A stretch of 64,000 bases of DNA from Prostheceraeus crozeri (lineage: Eukaryota; Platyhelminthes; Polycladida; Euryleptidae): positions 297,364-361,363 of the forward strand of contig CAJQUW010001730.1 of NCBI GenBank assembly GCA_907163375.1, in the 5' to 3' direction. Positions within the stretch are counted from its first letter, which is position 1. Each line of letters begins with the position of its first letter. The translations under genes were made by a program, and so were the position numbers. This document shows, in pieces, positions 56,818-64,000 of the stretch. The notes beneath the pieces were generated by a model. That model searched no databases. It had not been told where the DNA came from and was given only the letters and a program-made list of their open reading frames with translations.

Positions 56818-57715
56818 CGAGAGGGAGGCCTGTTATACTCTGGACTGACGGCTCCGTTATTGGACGACTCGGACCAGGAGGCTCGGGTGTTTTCATAAAC
56901 TGTTCTTCATGCTCTTTTCTCTCTTCCCTTTCATGTTGGAGCGCACTGTTCAAGCTTCACAGCTGAAATGGTTGCAATCCAGCATGCTCTCTCTTGGTCC
57001 GTTTCCCATCACTCCTCGTGTCTTCTCTTGTCCAACTCTCTCTCGGCTCTGACCGTGCTCTCTTCACCCCCGTCGCCCCTCTTGTCCACGTCTGTCCACT
57101 CTGTCTGGTCCTCTTTGTCGTCCCTCTGCTCTTCCTCGATCTCAGTGTCATTGCAGTGGCTTCCTGGTCACTCGAACATCAGTGGCAATGACACTGCAGA
57201 TGCGCTTGCCAAAAGTGGCACTTCTCTCCCCTCTGCAGCTCCCCAGTGTCTGTCTTCTCTCAAGTCCTTCATTCGTCATTCCCTGTTCAACTCCTGGAGG
57301 ACTTCCGTTCGTTCGTCTTTGATTTCTTCACAAGTCCCTAGCGTGGCAACTGAGGAGCTGTCCCTCACTCGCGCTGTCCGTTGTGAGCTCTCACGTCTTC
57401 GTTGCAACGGCCACAGCCTTCTTCTTAACTCCTATCTTCACAGGATTGGCAGGTCCACTTCTCCTGACTGCCCTGTTTGTGGTGTAAACCACAATGTACC
57501 CAACTTACTCTGCTCTTGTCCCTCCCTCTCTTCTACCCGGGCGGCTATCTTCGGGTCCTCGGCTCTGTTTTCGATCTCTGGCATCGCCCGTTGGGCGTTC
57601 CGCCACGCCCCTATCCGCGGGACGGGGTCGGGCAAACCAGCCAGCCAGCCTAACGCTTCTGATTGGTCAAGCGTTAGTGCAAAGACATCGCGTTGTGACT
57701 GAGAGTGAGGCGTGA
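56818..57715 (+). pseudogene. LINE C-terminal RNase H domain and zinc knuckle
   Basis: The C-terminal part of a LINE of the I/R1-like group that carries RNase H. Motifs: ILWTDGSVIGRLGPGGSGVF (first Asp), after a frame change FTAEMVAIQHALSWSVSHH (Glu), LLLSNSLSALTVLSS (family usually DS; here Asn replaces the third acid), SVSLQWLPGHSNISGNDTAD (His, Asp). Then SRLRCNGHSLLLNSYLHRIG and the knuckle CPVCGVNHNVPNLLCSCPSL, whose His position is lost. The remaining 244-codon frame is open. It is CT-rich and more GC-rich than its neighbours. It closely resembles a LINE lineage found in many aquatic animals. Confidence 0.8.
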
Positions 57716-58780
57716 GGTTAGCATCAGCAATCAGTCCATGAACCAGCATACAGTACCGGTCGGTACATGAGATTTATTTTCTTAGTAAGTCGCAGGCTGC
57801 ACTGTAAGTGGTGCAATACCAAAGCTACTTAAGAAAGCGATGTACAAAATGAGAATAGCAAAATGTAAGTAAGCGCTTGTCCGTGTTCATACACAGCGAT
57901 TGCCCTTCTTATTGGATGATGCATTGGTTTCGTAGTCAAAATCTGTCGATTGTCGCTTTTATTGACTAGCTATGATAGACACCTCAGTTTATATCAAGCC
58001 ATAGCTAGTCAATATAAAGCAGCAGAAGCATCAAAAACTAGGTATAACTATAAGCATACTACTCAACTTTTGATAAATATCACTAAAAACTACCGTAGTC
58101 AGTAGAATTTTTGTTAAGAAAGATTTTTTTACGAATTGAATGTAAAACTTCTACTTCATTGGGATTCTACATTTTTCTTTTATGACTTGAAATCATAGGC
58201 ACGACACTTAAATGGTAAGCTATTCATCGATGATTCATGGCTATCAATGATGAACACTTGTACGAACATATTCATGTAATAAAGAATTTTTTAGCTGCAT
58301 TTGAAGTTTGCTGACGCTGATTGTTGATTATGCTAATCTGTAGCATGAAGAGGCGCTGTAAGGCCGTTCGTTACCAAAGCGAGAGGAGACCACACGGCCA
58401 AATGACTTCTTTGTCGCCTTTCTTTAGCTCCTTTTCCTTCTAACTACATGTATGTTTGCGTTTGAATCTTGAAACAACTCCTGATGCAGTTAACTTTGAC
58501 TTATTCATTGAAATGAACCCATATCAAAAGATAGAAAAAGCCTAAATGATAGACAAATTGTTGCGTCAATAGTGTAATTAAATGCAGTTGACATTTACAT
58601 GTATAACACGTTGCTAATAAGTTCAATCCTTCTCCTTTACAAAATAGGATCATTTTAGAATGTTGCCAATGATTTGTCAGACTTTTGTGTTTGTTCCCCA
58701 TCAGTCACGAGCCGCCACAGCAGCACAACGTAGATGCAGGATCTAGAAGGAGGATGCAAATAACAAGAAACGAATTTCAA
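57716..58780. other. No recognisable gene
   Basis: Contains one half of a local duplication (57795-57930). Otherwise nothing assignable. Confidence 0.5.
57795..57930. repeat. Duplicated segment, copy A
   Basis: CCAAAGCTACTTAAGAAAGC ... GTGTTCATACACAGCGATTG resembles CCAAAGCTACTTACGAAAGC ... GTGTTCATGCGCGACGAAAT at 58890-59000. Identity is roughly 70 percent by eye. Confidence 0.6.
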
Positions 58781-58787
58781 ACGTACC

Positions 58788-59412
58788 GTGACAGACATGT
58801 ACCAAATCAACTTTCATCTGAGATCACTATTGAATAGAATCGCCGCAAGCTCTTCAATGAATGAAATACTTGCACCCTGCAAATTGTATGATGCCAAAGC
58901 TACTTACGAAAGCGATTTACAATTCGAGAACAGAAAAATGTACGAAAGTATTGCTCGTGTTCATGCGCGACGAAATCGACTGGTTTTCTTATTAAATAAG
59001 CCAGACTGACGAAGAAGAGAGTCATTCACTTAAACAGCAAGTGAAAATGTGTTATTCGCCTTTTGTAGATCAGAGAATTGATAATAATCAGAGATTTGAG
59101 AATCAGCCAGTTTCTGTACTCTACAGATATCAGTGCGGAATTATTGGTATAATGATGACTTTACATTCCCATGAGCGGCTGATAGAGCTATGGAAAAAAG
59201 TACAATTGAGAATAATTGCTTCCGGAGTCGGGTCTTTGGCTGTCAATAAATGGCAACATCTAGACATAGAACCTCGTTTATCTGAGAATGACTCGATAAG
59301 AAAATTGAAGCCTAAAATCATTCGTAAAGGTGTAAGTGATCATCATGTTACTTTGTTTAAGTGCATTGTTGAAATCATTGCAAGATTTGATTACATATTG
59401 CGTTTTGTGTGA
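58788..59412 (+). CDS. Two unassigned open frames
   Basis: 58788-59009 (73 codons) includes LYDAKATYESDLQFENRKMY and ESIARVHARRNRLVFLLNKP. 59041-59412 (123 codons) includes WKKVQLRIIASGVGSLAVNK and SDHHVTLFKCIVEIIARFDY. Composition looks protein-like and the first half is duplicated upstream (57795-57930), but I recognise no family and see no splice sites that join them. They may be remnants of an unknown repeat or of a host gene. Confidence 0.25.
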
Positions 59413-59598
59413 AACACTATGTACCACAAGAATGGTCAGGGTAAGCGGTTTTTCACATGACTATATTATGAGTAATATATAATTAGTAGTAGCATGCATT
59501 TTATTCTCAAAAATATCAACAAAAATAAACTGAAACTAATCTGAAAATATGTGTGTATTCTGCAAATCGGATGGAATATCGATGTACGAATCCAACCA

Positions 59599-60446
59599 TC
59601 ATTGCGTGTCAGCCAAATGACAATTCTTCAGCTGTTCAATATGGCAACCATAGCTCTGTTGGCAGACAGGACGATGACGAAAACTTTGCATCACTTTTGC
59701 GTGGAGACCATCAGTGTTGCTAATGATCTGACCTCCCAACCAAATATTATTGACTTTGAAATCATTGGCAGTGTAGAAAATCTGTTTAGCCATATGAAAT
59801 CGTGACGAGTCAAGTCAGAGGACTTGGGGGGGGGTACTCGAGTGCACCACAACGACCGATCCATTTAATGGGAAACTTTTGGTCCAGGCAACTCTGCACA
59901 GTGAGGGCAAAGTGTGGTACGGGTGCATAATTATAAAAACTGACAAGGTGCAGTGCCAAAAAAATCAAAGAAAACTCACTTGCAAAAACCAGCAATCCTC
60001 CATAATGTCCCAACTTGAAACTTCTGGTCAGATGAAGGTCCTCGGCATCTCCAGGTAAGATTGGCCGGTGAAGAAGAATGGACCAATTAGGCCATTTGAC
60101 CAATCATTGACCACATTGCCACCCGTGCGACAACATTGTCGGAGTGCAGATGTTCCTCGTGATACTCAGAAGGCTCTTTCGTTTCCCAGATGCAACAGTT
60201 CTTCTTATTGGCCAATGAAAGTGAAAGATAGCTTCGTCACTGAAGACGATCTCCAGGAAGTGGGTGGGAATGGTTTTGGATAATTTGAAGATCCCATTCA
60301 CAAAATTCTAATATCTTATTCATGTCATCTGGCTGTAACGCATGGCGAATCTTCATTTTGGGAGCTTTGTCTGGGATGGCTGAGAAGTCCAAAACGACAT
60401 TTTTATAATTTGATATTGCGTACCGGGAAATGCAATATGTTTTCAT
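59599..60446 (-). pseudogene. mariner/IS630-type transposase, heavily broken
   Basis: Minus-strand pieces in order: KIRHALQPDDMNKILEFCEW, PTHFLEIVFSDEAIFHFHWP (first catalytic Asp in SDEAIFH), NCCIWETKEPSEYHEEHL, later KFPIKWIGRCGALEYPPPSP, LTRHDFIWLNRFSTLPMIS and, near the end, QSYGCHIEQL. This order (LEFCEW, FSDEAIFH, WIGRxGxxxxPxxSPDLTxxDF, xGxHIExL) is that of a mariner-like transposase common in arthropods and other invertebrates. Several frame changes and stops separate the pieces. The third catalytic Asp, expected in SPDLTPxDF, is blurred (PLTRHDF). No terminal repeats were found. Confidence 0.65.
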
Positions 60447-60449
60447 TAC

Positions 60450-61000
60450 TGGCTGTATTCCAGTGCTTCACTTGATTACTGTGTGCGTAATTTAACTGAT
60501 ATTGTAGGAATTATTTCATCATACAATAGGCCGACTTTCACTTTTTCTTTGTTTGTCCTCATATAACGTTGATCACTTCAAATGTGTGTCTTTTATACTA
60601 GCTTTTGATCTAATTCCAAGCAACAAAAGTGTGTAAGTCATGAACATCCTTGCAATTGACATGGTTTCATAAATCCATCGATGAACACATCCATGTAGGC
60701 CTGCTTACGCTAATTTTAGGCATGCACCGTACGTACCAAACAAAACCAACCGTTTCGGCGCTTGCAGATGGTAATCTGAATAAATCTTCTTCCATGAGCC
60801 ACATTTAGGCTTCAGTCAAAACTTTGCATATCGTAACCAGCTTGACATTGTCTGTGACACAACATTACTTGGAGGAATATGCAAAGTCGGCCTTTGATTC
60901 CTCCTCCTCTTACAAGTCTTCCGACAACTGCTTGCATGAATGTAAATCAAACTGACGGAGAGATGATGCTCCGCTGATAATCCTTTTGAAAATCATCCAC
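60450..61000. other. No recognisable feature
   Basis: AT-rich DNA without coding trace. Confidence 0.5.
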
Positions 61001-61009
61001 GTTCTCACT

Positions 61010-63420
61010 GCTCCGGTATCAAAAATCTTATTCCACTCAGGATAATTGTAATTTGCGGCGATATGAATTCCCTTAACGTGAGGTCTCTATGTGATGATCT
61101 GTCCCTAATTGATTTGATTAAGAAACCTACAAGAATAAACCGCATTTTGGATCATATACTCATATCTAACGAATTGATAGATACTTACGAAGACGGGAAT
61201 GTGAATTATGACGCCCCCATTGGTAACTCTGATCACTTGACATTGACGGCTGTCCCTAATAAAGAGAATTCGGCAACTTCGAAGAATATCAGCTATCACA
61301 CAGTCTATGACTTTCGCGAGTCCAATCTTCAAAAACTATATTGCAAGTTATTTGAAACAAATTGGTCACCATTGTACAATTTTTTGGACATCGACGACCA
61401 ATGGACCTGGTTTTTCAGTCACTCTTGCGGAATCTTATAAAAGAAACAATACCTGAACAAGATCGTTGCTTTGTCCAGCTCTGACAAAAGTTAGGATGAC
61501 ACCTCTTCTAAAGAAGTTAATTAATGAAACCGGTGGTCGGCATATAGAGCAAGAAATAGGAAGACCTGTACAACTATCATTAAAGTCAAAACAAAGAAAT
61601 GAAAATATTAAAGGCAAAGACAAACTGGGCAAACAATATAAAGTCATCAGTGAAAGGCATGTGGAAATTAGTGAATAAAGAAACTAAAGCTGAACTGATA
61701 AAGCAATTGTACAACTGATTCAACAATGCGGTTCCTATGGAAAATTTGCTGGCTACAGATTCACGGAGACATTCAAAATTGTATATGAACGACGATTCCG
61801 TGACGTCTGAATTGGATCTTTCCCTGAGAACGGAGATGATGAATGACTGGTGTCCATACATCGAAAAGCACATCGATTGTCAATTTCTTAGCAACATTTC
61901 GCTAAAGAAATCGACAGGTCCTAATCAGATTCCCCCTTAACATATAACAAGGAAATGGCAACTAGTGTTGGCAGAACCTTTGTGCATAATATACAACCAT
62001 TCCAAATAAGCAGCAAAAACCATTCCCCAAAAATGGAAGGATTGCACAGTCAAGATGATACCAAAGAGTAAAACCACCCAGAATGTAAAGCAACTGCGCT
62101 TTATCTCATTGATGTCAACCCCCGGCAAGATTCCTGGAGAAAATAATAAAATGAAGAATCTACGACAGGTATTGAATCGTCGTACGTGTGATGCGCAGCA
62201 TGGCTTTTGTCGCTCCCACTCTACTACGACAGCCCTGATCGAGGTAATGACAGATAAACGAAAATTAATGACGAAAAATTGAATCAAAGGAGCTATACTG
62301 ATACAGCTATGAACCTATCTAAAGCGATTCGACCTCATTGATCACAATCGCCTTCTTCATCACCTTGCCAGGGAGTGTTTCCCAATCGGATTTGTGCGTT
62401 GGCATCAAAGCTATTCTGAAAGATAGAACCCAAGAATATATGTTGAAAATAGATTTTTCACAGCGGATCTACCATGATGAGAAGGTGTGCCCCAAGGCTC
62501 AGTCCTTCGCCCCAGCTTTGTTTCTGCACCTTCACCAAGGAATCTGTGCTTCGAGTATCGAAAAAGAAGCAACCAGTAAAATATGCTGATGATCTCAATA
62601 TCATCTTGCCCATGGAAAGCAAAAACGAATCTGTAATCGTAGAATTGGTGGAAAGCGAAACATTCCAATGTGCAAAATGGTGCATCAATAATAAACTGAA
62701 GTTAAATATGGACAAATCAAAGGTGATGGTTTTTACACGAAAAGGAAACACTGGTTTGTGTCCAAGTTCGGTATTTCTCGAGGTTCGAAAAGAAACCAAA
62801 AATCCCAAAAAAAAAGTTCTTGGCATTACTAATTAACGATCAGCTTAAAACTGGAAATCGCACGTCCACCAATGTATGTCAAATCAATGCAAAGGTTCCA
62901 CATATTGCGAAGACTGAAAAACATTATAACAAGCTCAGAGACTGCACACAGTGTAACAGCACGTCAATCAATTACCGATCCATGCTAGAAATATTCAAGC
63001 CACCCCTGTTTGTTGGCATCAATCAACGAGAGCGAGTACAAGCTACAGAAAATTGACAACAGGGCTCATAGACTGATCTATGATATATATTTTGGTAGCC
63101 GAAACAAAAGGTTGTGTAAATGCAGGAAAAACGAATTGAAAGTTAGAAGAGACGGTAAAAGTAAGGTACTGTTTAAACAAATTGAAGGAAACAAAAATCA
63201 TGTGCTGCATCCAAGAATACCAAAGAAGCTGCGAAGTCAATACAGGGTCCCACTCAGCAGAACTCTTCAAAGAAAAAACTCTTTCTTCCCGCACACCACC
63301 TCTCTAATGAATTCTGACTTGCGCATTATGCGCCATGTATGTACTTAATTTGCAATGTTTGTGATTGATTTGATTTTTATTTTTGAGAATATAAACATAT
63401 TATTATTATTAACTGGCCAC
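61010..63420 (+). pseudogene. LINE with endonuclease and RT, decayed
   Basis: Endonuclease remnant: IIVICGDMNSLNVRSLCDD, LIDLIKKPTRINRILDHILI and APIGNSDHLTL, with the SDH motif. RT remnant: SLKKSTGPNQIPP, IPKSKTTQNVKQLRFISLMS, RRTCDAQHGFCRSHSTTTAL, EGVPQGSVLRPSF, VKYADDLNIILPMESK (catalytic ADD kept) and NKLKLNMDKSKVMVFTRKGN. C-terminus: PLSRTLQRKNSFFPHTTSL, ending near MRHVCT. The 3' end carries a short TATTATTATTATT tail at about 63398, typical of CR1/L2-type LINEs. Ten or more stops and frame changes make it an old copy. It is 5'-truncated within the endonuclease. Confidence 0.8.
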
Positions 63421-63677
63421 CAGAACATGTGGAAAGTTGTTCAGACATCACATCAAAACAGTTGCCACCGACTTTGCCCTTTATATGAAAGTGCTATCTC
63501 GCGTTTCTTTTTTATTTGTTGTCGCATCAATTGTAGAAAATAAATGCATCGCAGACATGAGACCGACGCTTTTGCCTTTTTGACATTTGTAGGTAATTCA
63601 CAAAATATACCAACAGTACCAGAAGCTTCTTCGACTTTTCTATACTTTCGAATTGTGCCTCACGATCGTCTTTTTCT

Positions 63678-63800
63678 CTTTTTTTTTTTTTTTTTTATTT
63701 TTTTTTTTATTTTTATATTTTTTTTTTTTTTTTTTTTCTTTTTTTTTTTTTTTTAGTATTTTTTTTTTTTTATTTTTTTTTTTTTTATATATTTTTTTTC
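63678..63800. repeat. Poly-T tract
   Basis: About 120 bp of nearly pure T with a few A, C and G. It could be the poly-A tail of a minus-strand retroelement, but nothing recognisable lies to its right before the window ends. Confidence 0.9.
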
Positions 63801-64000
63801 CCTGCTTTTTATTATTCTTTGGCTAAAATGTGGCACTGAGTGACGTGAAAAGGTGTTCGAGGGTAAGGCGGAACGCATTCTATCACATGCTGAAATTGGG
63901 ATAATAAATGAATGATGGATACCGTATTGATTGCGTTGTCAAATATCGCGATAGGCGGTTCTCTTTCCCTTCAACAGTCGATATCAGACCTTTTTCCGCC
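63801..64000. other. No recognisable feature
   Basis: 200 bases to the window end, without assignable content. Confidence 0.4.

Noticed and set aside
63678-63800. Poly-A tail of a minus-strand retrogene
   Set aside because: No coding or LINE 3' sequence can be recognised to the right of the tract within the window.
1-64000. CRISPR arrays, bacterial operons or phage
   Set aside because: Spliced introns, LINEs and animal-type transposons show a eukaryotic genome; the regular repeats are contiguous satellites or microsatellites without spacers.

Overview
This window looks like repeat-dominated intergenic DNA from an invertebrate animal, probably marine (short words such as AGGCCTA and ACATGTA recur, as they do in echinoderm and other marine invertebrate genomes; this is an impression, not a measurement). 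Introns with GT/AG borders, dispersed LINEs, Penelope-like elements (PLEs), piggyBac, pogo, Tc1/mariner and CACTA-type DNA transposons, MITEs, microsatellites and a large satellite are present. I see no convincing intact host gene, no rRNA and no intact tRNA gene.

Layout. 1-8.9 kb: AT-rich DNA, a decayed PLE (about 2.2-3.8 kb) ending in a structured RNA motif, and a 669-bp MITE. 8.9-15.5 kb, minus strand: pieces of a CACTA-like transposase followed by an exon-split DUF4806-like gene, invaded by a 219-bp MITE and a snapback element; a second copy of the RNA motif stands alone at 11.86 kb. 16.5-22.1 kb: a better preserved PLE split by a complete 3.5-kb piggyBac element (four-exon transposase), and after it a third copy of the RNA motif. 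23.3-25.2 kb: CT/CA/CTAT microsatellite. 26.1-29.7 kb: a foldback element whose end unit is amplified, a snapback Tc1 and a LINE tail. 31.0-38.8 kb: about 74.5 copies of a 105-bp satellite with nested higher-order duplications, open on both strands. 39.7-40.7 kb: second copy of the foldback element. 44.1-52.5 kb: a repeat family with a zinc-finger-like coding trace, then a three-level nest (piggyBac containing pogo containing an unclassified element with 4-bp target duplication), then a PLE tandem junction on the minus strand. 53-64 kb: a MITE, three LINE remnants (two RT/endonuclease type, one RNase H type), a decayed mariner-like transposase and poly-T.

Nothing here forms a host pathway. 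The interest lies in the elements: how they nest, how they build inverted and tandem copies of their own ends, and two things I cannot assign to a known class. One is a covarying kink-turn/pseudoknot RNA, twice found just after the PLE reverse transcriptase reading frame. The other is a 2-kb transposon with palindromic subterminal repeats and a small unknown protein.
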